Shown: positions 52,200 to 61,925 of the stretch, piece by piece
How the letters are laid out: each line of letters begins with the position of its first letter
How positions within the stretch are numbered: position 1 is the stretch's first letter
Source: Streptomyces sp. NBC_01716
Lineage (GTDB): Bacteria > Actinomycetota > Actinomycetes > Streptomycetales > Streptomycetaceae
Assembly: GCF_036248275.1 (NCBI RefSeq)
Contig: NZ_CP109181.1
Span: 3,100,001 to 3,164,000 of the forward strand
Reading direction: 5' to 3'
Length of the DNA stretch: 64,000 nucleotides
Program-made: the position numbers and the translations under genes
The notes under the pieces: generated by a model
The model's database searches: none
The model's input: only the letters and a program-made list of their open reading frames with translations
What the model was told of the DNA's origin: nothing

Positions 52200-53795
52200 A
52201 TGTCCGAGCCGGAAACCGCCCGCGGAACAGAGAACAGCCACACCACAGCGGGGAAGATCGCGGATCTCCAGCGCCGTATCGAGGAGGCCACGAACGCGGG
52301 CTCCGCGCGGGCGGTGGAGAAGCAGCACGCCAAGGGCAAGCTCACGGCCCGCGAACGGATCGACCTCCTTATGGATGAGGGGTCGTTCGTCGAGCTGGAC
52401 GAGTTCGCCCGGCACCGCTCCACCAACTTCGGCATCGAGAAGAACCGTCCGTACGGAGACGGTGTCGTGACCGGTTACGGCACGGTCGACGGCCGCCCGG
52501 TCTGCGTCTACTCGCAGGACTTCACGATCTTCGGCGGTTCACTCGGCGAGGTCTACGGCGAGAAGATCGTCAAGGTCATGGACTTCGCGCTGAAGACCGG
52601 CTGCCCGATCATCGGCATCAACGACGGCGGCGGCGCCCGTATCCAGGAGGGCGTGGTCGCGCTCGGCCTGTTCGCCGAGATCTTCCGCCGCAACGTGCAC
52701 GCGTCGGGCGTCGTCCCGCAGATCAGCCTCATCGTCGGGCCGTGCGCGGGCGGCGCCGTCTACTCCCCCGCGATCACCGACTTCACCGTGATGGTCGACC
52801 AGACCTCGCACATGTTCATCACAGGACCGGATGTGATCAAGACGGTCACCGGCGAGGACGTCGGCTTCGAGGAGCTGGGCGGAGCGCGTACGCACAACAC
52901 GACGTCCGGCGTCGCGCACCATATGGCGGGTGACGAGAAGGACGCCGTCGAGTACGTGAAGTCACTCCTGTCGTACCTGCCGTCGAACAACCTCTCCGAG
53001 CCGCCCGCCTTCCCGGAGGTGGCCGAAGTGGCGCCCACCGCCGAGGATCTGGAGCTGGACGCGCTGATCCCGGACTCGGCGAACCAGCCGTACGACATGC
53101 ACTCCGCCATCGAGCATGTGCTGGACGACTCCGAATTCCTGGAGACCCAGGCGCTGTTCGCGCCGAACATCATCACCGGGTACGGACGGGTCGAGGGCTA
53201 TCCGGTCGGCATCGTCGCCAACCAGCCGATGCAGTTCGCGGGTTGTCTGGACATCAACGCCTCGGAGAAGGCGGCGCGGTTCGTGCGCACCTGCGACGCG
53301 TTCAACATCCCGGTCATCACGTTCGTGGATGTGCCGGGCTTCCTGCCGGGTGTCGACCAGGAGTACGGCGGCATCATCCGGCGCGGCGCCAAGCTGATCT
53401 ACGCGTACGCCGAGGCGACCGTCCCGCTGATCACGGTGATCACCCGGAAGGCGTTCGGCGGCGCGTACGACGTCATGGGCTCCAAGCATCTGGGCGCCGA
53501 CCTCAATCTGGCCTGGCCGACGGCGCAGATCGCGGTGATGGGGGCGCAGGGCGCGGTCAACATCCTGCACCGGCGTACGATCGCCGCCGCCGAGGACCAG
53601 GAGGCGACGCGGGCCGGTCTGATCGCGGAGTACGAGGACGCGCTGCTGAATCCGTACGTCGCGGCCGAGCGCGGCTATGTCGACGCGATCATCCTGCCGC
53701 ACGAGACGCGGGCCCATCTGGTGAAGGGCCTGCGGCAGTTGCGTACGAAGCGGGAGAGCCTGCCCCCGAAGAAGCACGGCAACATCCCTCTGTAG
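52200..53795 (+). CDS. pccB: Propionyl-CoA carboxylase beta subunit (carboxyltransferase)
   Basis: 531 aa. N- and C-terminal crotonase-like halves form the acyl-CoA carboxyltransferase. The N half contains [15 protein letters not shown] and [12 protein letters not shown]; the C half contains [20 protein letters not shown] and [16 protein letters not shown]. Substrate choice is set by an Asp/Cys/Ile near position 420, not assigned by eye; length and neighbours fit propionyl-CoA carboxylase giving methylmalonyl-CoA. AGGGAG upstream of ATG 52200. Followed 9 bp later by the epsilon subunit. Confidence 0.93.
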   Translation: MSEPETARGTENSHTTAGKIADLQRRIEEATNAGSARAVEKQHAKGKLTARERIDLLMDEGSFVELDEFARHRSTNFGIEKNRPYGDGVVTGYGTVDGRPVCVYSQDFTIFGGSLGEVYGEKIVKVMDFALKTGCPIIGINDGGGARIQEGVVALGLFAEIFRRNVHASGVVPQISLIVGPCAGGAVYSPAITDFTVMVDQTSHMFITGPDVIKTVTGEDVGFEELGGARTHNTTSGVAHHMAGDEKDAVEYVKSLLSYLPSNNLSEPPAFPEVAEVAPTAEDLELDALIPDSANQPYDMHSAIEHVLDDSEFLETQALFAPNIITGYGRVEGYPVGIVANQPMQFAGCLDINASEKAARFVRTCDAFNIPVITFVDVPGFLPGVDQEYGGIIRRGAKLIYAYAEATVPLITVITRKAFGGAYDVMGSKHLGADLNLAWPTAQIAVMGAQGAVNILHRRTIAAAEDQEATRAGLIAEYEDALLNPYVAAERGYVDAIILPHETRAHLVKGLRQLRTKRESLPPKKHGNIPL

Positions 53796-53804
53796 GAGGC
53801 CGGA

Positions 53805-54011
53805 ATGATCAAGGTCGTACGAGGCAACCCGACCCCCGAGGAACTGGCCGCCGCACTCGCGGTGGTCCGGGCACGCGCGGCGGCCGCGGAGGGGTCCGGG
53901 CCGGCCGGCCCGCCGCCCCCGCCGGGCTGGTCGGACCCGGCCCGCGTCGCACGCCGCGAGAGCCGCCGCCCGGGGCCCCGGGCGTGGGCACGCACGTACT
54001 GGCCGGGCTAG
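53805..54011 (+). CDS. pccE: Acyl-CoA carboxylase epsilon subunit
   Basis: 68 aa, actinobacteria-specific. The N-terminus IKVVRGNPTPEELAAALAVV is the diagnostic beta-alpha segment; the middle is Pro/Gly-rich and the end is WSDPARVARRESRRPGPRAW. It stimulates assembly and activity of the alpha-beta complex. AGGAGG precedes the ATG. Its stop is in a CTAG, and a MITE-like element begins 3 bp later. Confidence 0.93.
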   Translation: MIKVVRGNPTPEELAAALAVVRARAAAAEGSGPAGPPPPPGWSDPARVARRESRRPGPRAWARTYWPG

Positions 54012-54013
54012 GC

Positions 54014-54215
54014 CTAGGGTCTGTCGTTTGGATCAGGCCGGATGAGGGAGCGGGGTCTGGTGCGGGCGGTCGCAAGGCGGAGGAGGGAGTCAACGCGGAG
54101 GGGGCACCTCCCGTGCCCCCTTGGGGGCTACGGGGGAGTTGGCGACCGACGACAACGCGGCGGGCGTGCGTGCCAGGGACCGCGAGCCCGGCAAGATCCA
54201 AACGACAGACCCTAG
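54014..54215. mobile_element. MITE-like element, family A, copy 5
   Basis: CTAG flanks both ends (54014-54017 and 54212-54215). Terminal repeats GGTCTGTCGTTTGGATC are perfect (17 bp). Both core motifs are present, plus a ctccc/gggag-type small hairpin in the middle also seen in copy 1. Non-coding, between pccE and the small membrane protein. Confidence 0.82.
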
Positions 54216-54283
54216 CCGCGGGCGGGGCCGCTTGAGTACGGGTACTCAGGCGTTCCCGCCGCCGCGCGCGCAGGATCGGGTGC

Positions 54284-54412
54284 ATGCTCTGGTCGGACCC
54301 CGAGGACGAACCTCCCAAGGAAATGCGGGACATGCAGGCGATGATGCGCCGCGCCGGTGTCGTCCTCGCGCTGGCCATGGTCCTGGCGATGATCGTCTCC
54401 GGCGTCCGCTGA
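54284..54412 (+). CDS. Small membrane protein, 42 aa
   Basis: An acidic N-terminus ([20 protein letters not shown]) then one TM helix ([16 protein letters not shown]). ATG 54284; TGA 54410-54412. It sits between pccE and maf, a place where a tiny membrane protein is found in other Streptomyces from memory. Function unknown. Confidence 0.6.
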   Translation: MLWSDPEDEPPKEMRDMQAMMRRAGVVLALAMVLAMIVSGVR

Positions 54413-54464
54413 CGCCCCGGGTGCGCCGGGACGGCCCCGGCCCCTTCCAGGAGACGGCCCCCGG

Positions 54465-55088
54465 GTGACTACCCTGCTGGTCATGACCGATCAGCGCCGC
54501 CGCCTCGTCCTCGCCTCCGCGTCTCCCGCCCGCCTCAGCCTGCTGAAGCAGGCCGGCCTCGCGCCCGACGTCATCGTCAGCGGGGTCGACGAGGACGCCC
54601 TGTCCGCGGCCACACCCGCCGCCCTGGCGCGGGTACTTGCCGAGGCCAAAGCCGCCGCCGTCGCCGCGCTGCCGGAGGCCGCGGGCGCACTGGTCGTCGG
54701 CTGCGACTCGGTGCTGGAGCTGGACGGCGAGGCGCACGGCAAGCCCGCCGACGCCGAGGAGGCCACGGCCCGTTGGAAGGCGATGCGCGGCCGGTCGGGC
54801 GTGCTGCGGACCGGGCACTGCGTCATCGACACGGTCACCGGTCGCAGCGTCTCGGAGACCGGCTCGACCACGGTGCGCTTCGGGGAGCCGACGGACGCGG
54901 AGATCGCGGCGTACGTCGCGTCGGGTGAACCCCTGTACGTGGCGGGGGCGTTCACGCTGGACGGCCGCTCGGCGCCGTTCGTCGACTCGATCGACGGCAA
55001 CCACGGGAACGTGCTCGGGCTCTCGATGCCGCTGCTGCGCGCGCTGCTGGCCGAGCACGGCGTCACGATCACCGATCTCTGGGCGTGA
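54465..55088 (+). CDS. maf: Maf-type nucleoside triphosphate pyrophosphatase
   Basis: 207 aa from GTG 54465 (AGGAG 11 nt upstream); ATG 54483 is equally possible. The Maf signature [28 protein letters not shown] and GGAF-like [20 protein letters not shown] are present. Maf proteins hydrolyse modified or non-canonical NTPs (dTTP/UTP or m7GTP) as house-cleaning or division-related enzymes. The gene lies in the pcc cluster. Confidence 0.9.
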   Translation: MTTLLVMTDQRRRLVLASASPARLSLLKQAGLAPDVIVSGVDEDALSAATPAALARVLAEAKAAAVAALPEAAGALVVGCDSVLELDGEAHGKPADAEEATARWKAMRGRSGVLRTGHCVIDTVTGRSVSETGSTTVRFGEPTDAEIAAYVASGEPLYVAGAFTLDGRSAPFVDSIDGNHGNVLGLSMPLLRALLAEHGVTITDLWA

Positions 55089-55119
55089 CCGCGCCGCCCG
55101 CGCCCGGTCCCGGGAGCGT

Positions 55120-55590
55120 TCAGACGGCCGACGGGCCGGGCTCGACCGGGGCGGCGTCGGCAGGCCCGGCAGGCCCGGCGGTTTTGGCGGCCGGTTCCTG
55201 CTGCTCGCCGTACGCGACGAGCGTCAGCACTATCAGCCCCAGCACGACCATCATGAACACGAACGCCGTCCAGCCCACCAGGCCCACCGCCAGCGCGCCG
55301 AGCGCCCCGTGCAGGACCGCGCAGCTGATCAGGACCGGCTTCGCGACCCGGCCGAAGCCCGTGTCCGTTATCGCCGCGTGCACCAGCAGGACCGCGCACC
55401 CGAGCAGATAGAGTCCGAGCGCGCCGCCCGCCGACCAGGCGCCGGTGGACATGGCGTCCGGGTCGAGTCCGGCGAGTGACATCTGCTGGTTGTCGACAAC
55501 GGTGGCCATCAGACCGTTGACGAAAACGAAGCCGACAGCTTCCACGAGCAGCACGATCGCGGCCACCCAGGCCACCGGTCTGCGCACCAT
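55120..55590 (-). CDS. Hypothetical four-TM membrane protein
   Basis: 156 aa from ATG 55590 (AAGGTGG upstream), preferred over 55632. Four hydrophobic segments: VAWVAAIVLLVEAVGFVFVN, ALGLYLLGCAVLLVHAAI, VLISCAVLHGALGALAVGLV, FVFMMVVLGLIVLTLVAY. The Ala/Pro-rich C-terminal tail is disordered. Function not recognised. It lies opposite to maf and accA. Confidence 0.75.
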   Translation of the reverse strand: MVRRPVAWVAAIVLLVEAVGFVFVNGLMATVVDNQQMSLAGLDPDAMSTGAWSAGGALGLYLLGCAVLLVHAAITDTGFGRVAKPVLISCAVLHGALGALAVGLVGWTAFVFMMVVLGLIVLTLVAYGEQQEPAAKTAGPAGPADAAPVEPGPSAV

Positions 55591-55937
55591 GGCGTCCACC
55601 TTTTCCCCTGTTACCCGAAGTACGTACGGCATCGGGAAGGCTACTCACCGGTAAACCTTCGGACAAGGGCCTGGGCAGAGGCAAAGAATCCGGTAGGCGT
55701 TAGTGGAAACTCCACAAAGAATAATGAGACGCGCCGGGGCGCTCTGACAGAGACCTTGGCCACTTACGGCGATTACTGTTCGGTTGAAAGTCCCGGCGTA
55801 CCCTTGCGTCACAAGGGATTTCGCGACTTGAGCGGGCCTCGGATCACACTGCGTGTGGGCAAGCTCACCACTGGGGACGGGTCGATGAGTCGTGTCGGCA
55901 GTCCCTAAACTCAGCTTGTTTCCAGGAGGGAGCCATC
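55591..55937 (+). promoter_or_regulatory. Promoter gap upstream of accA with small inverted repeats
   Basis: 347 bp without a gene. It contains GTGGA-AAC-TCCAC near 55707, CCCTTG-CGTCA-CAAGGG at 55801-55817 and CACAC-TGC-GTGTG near 55845-55858, plus lower G+C than neighbours. These could be regulator sites for the carboxylase gene or the divergent membrane protein. AGGAGGGAG precedes GTG 55938. Confidence 0.4.
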
Positions 55938-57692
55938 GTGCGCAAGGTGCTCATCGCCAATCGTGGCGAAATCGCTGTCCGTGTTGCTCGTGCGTGCCGG
56001 GATGCCGGGATCGGCTCGGTGGCTGTGTATGCGGACCCGGACCGGGATGCGTCGCATGTGCGGGCGGCCGATGAGGCGTTCGCGCTGGGTGGGGACACCC
56101 CGGCGGCGAGTTATCTGGATGTGGGGAAGGTTCTTCAGGCGGCGAAGGACTCGGGTGCGGACGCGGTGCATCCTGGGTACGGGTTCCTGTCGGAGAACGC
56201 GGAGTTCGCGCAGGCGGTGCTGGACGCGGGGCTGACCTGGATCGGCCCGCCGCCGCAGGCGATCCGCGACCTGGGCGACAAGGTCGCCGCCCGGCACATC
56301 GCGCAGCGCGCCGGCGCCCCGCTGGTCGCGGGCACCCCCGACCCGGTGGCGGGTGCGGATGAGGTGGTGGCGTTCGCCAAGGAGCACGGGCTGCCGATCG
56401 CGATCAAGGCGGCGTTCGGCGGCGGCGGGCGCGGCCTGAAGGTCGCCCGCACCCTGGAGGAAGTACCGGAGCTGTACGACTCGGCGGTGCGCGAGGCGGT
56501 CGCGGCGTTCGGGCGCGGCGAGTGCTTCGTCGAGCGCTACCTCGACAAACCCCGGCACGTGGAAACGCAGTGCCTGGCCGACGCGCACGGCAACGTCGTC
56601 GTGGTCTCCACCCGCGACTGCTCGCTGCAGCGCCGCCACCAGAAGCTCGTCGAGGAGGCCCCCGCCCCGTTCCTGTCGAAGGAGCAGAACGAGCAGCTGT
56701 ACACGGCGTCGAAGGCGATCCTGAAGGAAGCCGGCTACATCGGCGCGGGCACGGTGGAGTTCCTCGTCGGGACCGACGGCACGATCTCCTTCCTGGAGGT
56801 CAACACCCGTCTCCAGGTGGAACACCCGGTCACCGAAGAGGTCACCGGCATCGACCTCGTACGCGAGATGTTCCGCATCGCCGACGGCGAGAAGCTCGGC
56901 TACGACGACCCGCCGGTCCGCGGCCACTCGATCGAGTTCCGTATCAACGGCGAGGACCCGGGCCGCGGCTTCCTGCCCGCGCCCGGCACCGTCACCCTCT
57001 TCCGCCCCCCGACCGGCCCCGGCGTACGCCTGGACGCCGGAGTGGAGACGGGGAGCGTCATCGGCCCCGCCTGGGACTCCCTCCTCGCGAAGCTGGTCAT
57101 CACCGGCGCCACCCGGGAGCAGGCCCTCCAGCGCGCCGCGCGTGCGCTGGGTGAGTTCCAGGTCGAGGGCATGGCCACCGCGATCCCCTTCCACCGCGCG
57201 GTCGTGGTCGACCCGGCGTTCACCGCCGACCCGTTCACGGTCCACACCCGCTGGATCGAGACCGAGTTCGTCAACACCATCCCCGCCTTCACCACCCCCG
57301 CCGACACCGACACCGACGACGAACCCGGCCGCGAGACGGTCGTCGTGGAGGTCGGGGGCAAGCGCCTGGAGGTCTCGCTGCCCTCCAGCCTCGGCATGAG
57401 CCTGGCCCGGACGGGCCTCGCCGCCGGCGCCCGCCCCAAGCGCCGCGCCACGAAGAAGGCCGGCTCCGCGGCGTCCGGCGACACCCTCGCCTCACCCATG
57501 CAGGGCACGATCGTCAAGGTCGCGGTCGAAGAGGGCCAGCAGGTCGAGGAGGGCGACCTCGTCGTCGTACTCGAAGCCATGAAGATGGAACAGCCCCTCA
57601 ACGCCCACCGCTCCGGCACCATCAAGGGCCTCACCGCCGAGATCGGCGCCTCCCTCACCTCCGGCGCCACCATCTGCGAGATCAAGGACTGA
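55938..57692 (+). CDS. accA2: Acyl-CoA carboxylase alpha subunit (biotin carboxylase-BCCP)
   Basis: 584 aa. The N-terminal biotin carboxylase ([36 protein letters not shown]-grasp [28 protein letters not shown]) covers about residues 1-445. A Lys/Ala linker and a C-terminal biotinyl domain with the EAMKMEQP biotinylation site follow. With PccB and PccE it would make malonyl- or methylmalonyl-CoA. The symbol follows S. coelicolor AccA1/AccA2, which are nearly identical there, so the number is uncertain. Synonymous codon choice shifts along the gene from G- to C-ending. Confidence 0.93.
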   Translation: MRKVLIANRGEIAVRVARACRDAGIGSVAVYADPDRDASHVRAADEAFALGGDTPAASYLDVGKVLQAAKDSGADAVHPGYGFLSENAEFAQAVLDAGLTWIGPPPQAIRDLGDKVAARHIAQRAGAPLVAGTPDPVAGADEVVAFAKEHGLPIAIKAAFGGGGRGLKVARTLEEVPELYDSAVREAVAAFGRGECFVERYLDKPRHVETQCLADAHGNVVVVSTRDCSLQRRHQKLVEEAPAPFLSKEQNEQLYTASKAILKEAGYIGAGTVEFLVGTDGTISFLEVNTRLQVEHPVTEEVTGIDLVREMFRIADGEKLGYDDPPVRGHSIEFRINGEDPGRGFLPAPGTVTLFRPPTGPGVRLDAGVETGSVIGPAWDSLLAKLVITGATREQALQRAARALGEFQVEGMATAIPFHRAVVVDPAFTADPFTVHTRWIETEFVNTIPAFTTPADTDTDDEPGRETVVVEVGGKRLEVSLPSSLGMSLARTGLAAGARPKRRATKKAGSAASGDTLASPMQGTIVKVAVEEGQQVEEGDLVVVLEAMKMEQPLNAHRSGTIKGLTAEIGASLTSGATICEIKD

Positions 57693-57706
57693 CCCTCGCT
57701 CGTCCC

Positions 57707-57740
57707 AACGGCCCCGCCGGGCACAACCGGCGGGGCCGTT
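57707..57740 (+). terminator. Terminator after accA
   Basis: A perfect 14-bp stem AACGGCCCCGCCGG (57707-57720) with 57727-57740, loop GCACAA, followed by GTGCG. It lies 14 bp past the stop. Confidence 0.8.
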
Positions 57741-57912
57741 GTGCGCCGCCCCGGGGAGTGACGGCTGAACCGGCGTTCAGCCCGAGAGACCCGGTCCGCA
57801 GTGGCATCCTGGAGACCACACAGACCGCAGGGAGCGCACAGGCCCCGGCGACCGCACGGGCCTCTCACCTCACACGGCCGCCCCGTGCCCCGTAGCGACA
57901 GGAAGGACCGCG

Positions 57913-58524
57913 ATGGCGAGCACCAGTGACGCGCCGCCCCGGCCCATGCGCGCCGACGCGCGGCGGAATTACGAGCGGGTGCTCGGCGAGGCGCGTTCCG
58001 CGTTCGCCGAACACGGCACCGATGCCTCGCTGGAGGATGTCGCCCGCCGCGCCGGGGTCGGCATCGGCACGCTGTACCGGCACTTCCCGACCCGCCACGC
58101 CCTGATGAACGCGGTCTTCCAGGAAGCGCTCGCCGATCTGCTCGACCGCTCGCGCGAACTCGCCGACTCCGACCGGCCCTGCCATGCGCTGGTGGCCTGG
58201 CTGCGCGCGCTGATCACGCACGCGGGTGAGTACCGCGGCCTCTCCCGCGCGCTCATGTCGGCCTCGCACGACAGGAGTTCAGCCCTGACGCAGTGCAGCG
58301 CGGGGCTCCGTACGGCGGGCGAGCAGCTGCTCGTACGGGCGCAGGTGACCGGGGCCGTGCGGACGGACACGTCCATCGACGACCTGATGCAGCTGACGAA
58401 CGCGATCGCGCTCGCCGCCGAACAGGCGCCGGACGACCCGGAGTTGGCCGACCGGCTGCTGACGCTGACGCTGACCGGCCTGAAGGGGCCCCACGAGAAC
58501 GGCGCCGCCGGACACACCGCGTAA
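57913..58524 (+). CDS. TetR family regulator
   Basis: 203 aa from ATG 57913 (GGAAGGA upstream). The HTH region ASLEDVARRAGVGIGTLYRH with FPTRHALMNAVF is canonical. The C-terminal domain resembles the TetR_C_SbtR-like type. Convergent with a DeoR gene. Targets unknown. Confidence 0.88.
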   Translation: MASTSDAPPRPMRADARRNYERVLGEARSAFAEHGTDASLEDVARRAGVGIGTLYRHFPTRHALMNAVFQEALADLLDRSRELADSDRPCHALVAWLRALITHAGEYRGLSRALMSASHDRSSALTQCSAGLRTAGEQLLVRAQVTGAVRTDTSIDDLMQLTNAIALAAEQAPDDPELADRLLTLTLTGLKGPHENGAAGHTA

Positions 58525-58550
58525 GCGGCCCCTCCGGCCCGCCGTCCCCT

Positions 58551-59537
58551 TCAGCGGCGGCGCAGGTCCGCCACTCGCGCCCGCGCTCCCGGCTGCTCCG
58601 CGAGCGCCCCCGCCGACGCCGCCCTGCGCGGCACCTGCGGTCCCGGCCCGGCGCCTCCGTGCGTACGGCGCTGGCCCGGCAGGGGGGTGTCCCGCCGGGG
58701 CTGGCGCCCCGGCGGGACCGCTTCGCCGTTCCCCGGACCGCCCGACCCCGATCCGGTGGCACCCGCCACCGTGATCTGTACGCCCTGGTCGGCGAGGGCC
58801 TGGAGTTCGGTCGCCGCGCGGTCGTCGTGCGCGGGCGGATCGTCGGTGACCAGCCGGGTGATCACGTCGCTGGGCACCGTCTGGAACATCGTGTCGGTGC
58901 CCAGCTTGGTGTGGTCGGCGAGCACCACGACCTCGGCCGCCGCCTGCACCAGCGCGCGATCGACGCTGGCCGACAGCATGTTGGAGGTCGACAGACCACG
59001 CTCGGCGGTGAGCCCGCTCCCGGACAGGAACGCCCGGGAGACCCGCAGCCCTTGGAGCGACTGTTCGGCACCGCTGCCGACCAGCGCGTAGTTGGAACCG
59101 CGCAACGTGCCGCCGGTCATGACGACTTCGACCCTGTTGGCATGGGCCAGCGCCTGTGCGACCAGCAGGGAGTTGGTGACGACGGTCAGTCCCGGGATCC
59201 GCGCGAGCCGGCGGGCCAGCTCCTGCGTGGTCGTACCGGCGCCGACCACCACGGCTTCGCCTTCTTCGACGAGGCTCGCGGCGAGATCGGCGATGGCCGT
59301 CTTCTCCGCCGTGGCGAGATGGGATTTTTGCGGAAAGCCGGATTCTCGCGTGAATCCACCCGGCAGTACCGCACCGCCGTGCCGGCGGTCGAGGAGTCCT
59401 TCGGCCTCCAGCGCCCGCACGTCCCGCCGTACGGTCACTTCGGAGGTCTGGACGACGCGGGCGAGCTCACGGAGCGACACGGCTCCGTTGGCGCGCACCA
59501 TTTCAAGGATTAACTGGCGACGTTCTGCAGCGAACAC
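58551..59537 (-). CDS. DeoR family regulator
   Basis: 328 aa. The N-terminal DeoR HTH (MFAAERRQLILEMVRANGAV and TSEVTVRRDVRALEAEGLL) is followed by a phosphosugar-sensing domain (GAGTTTQELARRL, LADHTKLG) typical of the family. The last about 70 residues are Gly/Pro/Arg-rich and disordered. DeoR-type proteins sense sugar phosphates. The nucleoside phosphorylase and phosphosugar mutase genes about 2.5 kb away are reasonable targets. Confidence 0.88.
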   Translation of the reverse strand: MFAAERRQLILEMVRANGAVSLRELARVVQTSEVTVRRDVRALEAEGLLDRRHGGAVLPGGFTRESGFPQKSHLATAEKTAIADLAASLVEEGEAVVVGAGTTTQELARRLARIPGLTVVTNSLLVAQALAHANRVEVVMTGGTLRGSNYALVGSGAEQSLQGLRVSRAFLSGSGLTAERGLSTSNMLSASVDRALVQAAAEVVVLADHTKLGTDTMFQTVPSDVITRLVTDDPPAHDDRAATELQALADQGVQITVAGATGSGSGGPGNGEAVPPGRQPRRDTPLPGQRRTHGGAGPGPQVPRRAASAGALAEQPGARARVADLRRR

Positions 59538-59669
59538 GAAACTGACAGTAACCCCAACAACCGTCTGTATTCAGCGGTTCGCGCCGAAATACGGAAGGTC
59601 AACCTACGAGGCAGTGCCAAGTGGTATGGGAGCGCCGCCCCGATCGCCGGTGTACGCCCCTGACCTGGG

Positions 59670-61109
59670 TCAACCCTCGTCGTCCTGCTTGCGGCTGTGC
59701 AACTGGCGTGCGACTTCCGCGATCGAACCCGACAGAGAGGGGTACACAGTGAATGCGTTTGCGATCTGTTCGACGGTCATATTGTTGTCGACCGCGATCG
59801 AGATCGGGTGAATCAGCTCACTGGCGCGCGGCGCCACGACCACACCGCCGACGACGATCCCGGTGCCCGGCCGGCAGAAGATCTTGACGAATCCGTCCCT
59901 GATGCCCTGCATCTTGGCGCGCGGGTTGCGCAGCAGCGGCAGCTTCACGACCCGCGCGTCGATCCTCCCGCTGTCCACGTCCGCCTGGCTGTAGCCGACC
60001 GTCGCGATCTCCGGGTCGGTGAAGACGTTGGAGGAGACGGTCTTGAGGTCTAGCGGGGCGACCGCGTCGCCGAGGAAGTGGTACATCGCGATACGGCCCT
60101 GCATGGCGGCGACCGAGGCGAGCGCGAAGATGCCGGTGACGTCGCCCGCCGCGTAGACGCCGGGAGCGGTCGTGCGCGACACCCGGTCGGTCCAGATGTG
60201 GCCCGAGTCCTTGACCCGGACCCCGGCCTCCTCCAGGCCCATGCCCTCGGCGTTCGGGATCGCGCCGACCGCCATCAGGCAGTGCGTGCCGGAGATGACG
60301 CGGCCGTCGGCGAGCGTCACCTCTACGCGTTCGCCGACGCGCTTGGCGGAGGAGGCCCGGGAGCGCGACATCACGTTCATGCCGCGGCGCCGGAAGACGT
60401 CTTCCAGTACGGCGGCGGCGTCCGGGTCCTCGCCGGGCAGCACGCGGTCGCGGGAGGACACGAGCGTGACGCGCGAGCCGAGCGCCTGGTAGGCGCCGGC
60501 GAACTCGGCGCCGGTGACACCGGATCCGACCACGATCAGCTCTTCGGGGAGCTCCGTGAGGTCGTACACCTGCGTCCAGTTGAGGATGCGCTTGCCGTCG
60601 GGGAGCGCGTCGGGGATCTCGCGCGGGTGCGCGCCGGTCGCGATCAGCACGGCGTCGGCGGTCAGCGACTCCTCCGAGCCGTCGGCCGAGGTCACGATCA
60701 CCTGGCGGGAGCCGTCGGTGGCCTGCCGTCCGTCGAGCCGGCCCCGGCCGCGCAGCACGCGGGCCCCGGCGCGGGTGACGGAGGCGGTGATGTCGTGCGA
60801 CTGGGCGAGCGCGAGGCGCTTGACCCGTCGGTTGACCTTGCCGAGGTCCACGCCGACGACGCGGGCGGCCTGTTCGAGGGGCGGGGTGTCGTCGGCGACG
60901 ATGATGCCCAGCTCCTCGTAGGAGGAGTCGAAGGTTGTCATCACCTCGGCCGTCGCGATGAGGGTCTTGGACGGTACGCAGTCGGTGAGCACCGAGGCTC
61001 CTCCGAGGCCGTCGCAGTCCACGACGCTCACCTCGGCGCCGAGCTGCGCGGCCACCAGGGCCGCCTCGTATCCGCCGGGTCCGCCGCCGATGATCACGAT
61101 CCGGGTCAC
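59670..61109 (-). CDS. lpdA: NAD(P)H-quinone dehydrogenase of the lipoamide dehydrogenase family (LpdA-like)
   Basis: 479 aa from GTG 61109. FAD motif VIIGGGPGGYEAALVAAQLG, NAD motif ELIVVGSGVTGAEFAGAYQALGS, ATG-type TTAPGVYAAGDVTG and the C-terminal dimerisation domain are present. Where lipoamide dehydrogenases have the redox pair CxxxxC this protein has GGASVLTDCVPSKTL, with only one Cys. It therefore cannot form the disulfide, like mycobacterial LpdA (Rv3303c), which reduces quinones. Conserved His-Glu at the C-terminus are also not evident. Confidence 0.9.
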   Translation of the reverse strand: MTRIVIIGGGPGGYEAALVAAQLGAEVSVVDCDGLGGASVLTDCVPSKTLIATAEVMTTFDSSYEELGIIVADDTPPLEQAARVVGVDLGKVNRRVKRLALAQSHDITASVTRAGARVLRGRGRLDGRQATDGSRQVIVTSADGSEESLTADAVLIATGAHPREIPDALPDGKRILNWTQVYDLTELPEELIVVGSGVTGAEFAGAYQALGSRVTLVSSRDRVLPGEDPDAAAVLEDVFRRRGMNVMSRSRASSAKRVGERVEVTLADGRVISGTHCLMAVGAIPNAEGMGLEEAGVRVKDSGHIWTDRVSRTTAPGVYAAGDVTGIFALASVAAMQGRIAMYHFLGDAVAPLDLKTVSSNVFTDPEIATVGYSQADVDSGRIDARVVKLPLLRNPRAKMQGIRDGFVKIFCRPGTGIVVGGVVVAPRASELIHPISIAVDNNMTVEQIANAFTVYPSLSGSIAEVARQLHSRKQDDEG

Positions 61110-61340
61110 GAAAAAATCCGCCTCGCGTTGTCGACCCGACCCGTCTGCCGTCCCGGCCGGGAGTCCGGGGGGTCCCCGGAGGATGCAGTACGTATGCCAT
61201 TGTCCCGCACTCTTCAAGTCGCTTCGCCCCGGGTCCCTCCCCGTGCGCCGTGAACGAGCCGCGCGCGCCCGGGCGAACCGCGAACGGTCACGCCCACGGG
61301 GTTCACCGGGCACGCGTGTCCCTCCCGTACCCTCGTCCCC

Positions 61341-61778
61341 ATGTCGCTCTACGCCGCGTACGCCGGCAACCTCGACGCGCGGCTGATGTCCCGCCGCGCC
61401 CCGCACTCCCCGCTGCGCGGCACCGGCTGGCTCAACGGCTGGCGGCTCACCTTCGGCGGGGAGCAGATGGGCTGGGAGGGCGCGCTGGTCACTCTCGTGG
61501 AGGCGCCGCGTTCCCAGGTCTTCGTGGCGCTCTACGACATCGCGCCGATGGACGAGGACTCGATGGACCGCTGGGAGGGTGTCGGTCTCGACATATACCG
61601 GCGGATGCGGGTGGCCGTGGACACGCTGGACGGCAAGGAGCCGGCGTGGTTGTACGTCCTGAACGGGTACGAGGGCGGGCTGCCCTCCGCGCGCTATCTC
61701 GGCGAGCTGGCCGAGGCGGCGGAGTCGGCCGGGGCGCCGCACGACTATGTGATGGAACTGCGAAAGCGGGCGTGCTGA
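61341..61778 (+). CDS. Gamma-glutamylcyclotransferase-like protein
   Basis: 145 aa. The N-terminal YAAYAGNLDARLMSRR corresponds to the YGSNL motif of the GGCT fold. The catalytic Glu would be in the VGLDIYRR/MRVAV region (YDIAPMDEDSMDRWEGVG context). The substrate is unknown; related proteins act on gamma-glutamyl-amines or are structural members. ATG 61341 after a short gap; divergent from lpdA. Confidence 0.75.
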   Translation: MSLYAAYAGNLDARLMSRRAPHSPLRGTGWLNGWRLTFGGEQMGWEGALVTLVEAPRSQVFVALYDIAPMDEDSMDRWEGVGLDIYRRMRVAVDTLDGKEPAWLYVLNGYEGGLPSARYLGELAEAAESAGAPHDYVMELRKRAC

Positions 61779-61888
61779 ACCGGCACCCCACCCGCACGGA
61801 GGCGTCCCGCACCGCCGTGGCAGGCCGCTGACCCGCATGTTCGCGGGAAACGACAGCACAACGATCCGAGGACCGTACGCTCGATCAT

Positions 61889-61918
61889 CTACGCGCGTAG
61901 GGCCGGAGCGGTTACGCT
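61889..61918 (+). promoter_or_regulatory. CTACGCGCGTAG palindrome and -10 box of the nucleoside phosphorylase gene
   Basis: The palindrome CTACGCGCGTAG (61889-61900) sits at about -36 to -25 relative to GTG 61926. TACGCT (61913-61918) fits a -10 box 7 bp before the start codon, suggesting leaderless transcription. A factor bound at the palindrome would cover the -35 region. The same 12-mer is at 24270-24281. Confidence 0.5.
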
Positions 61919-61925
61919 CTTCGGC

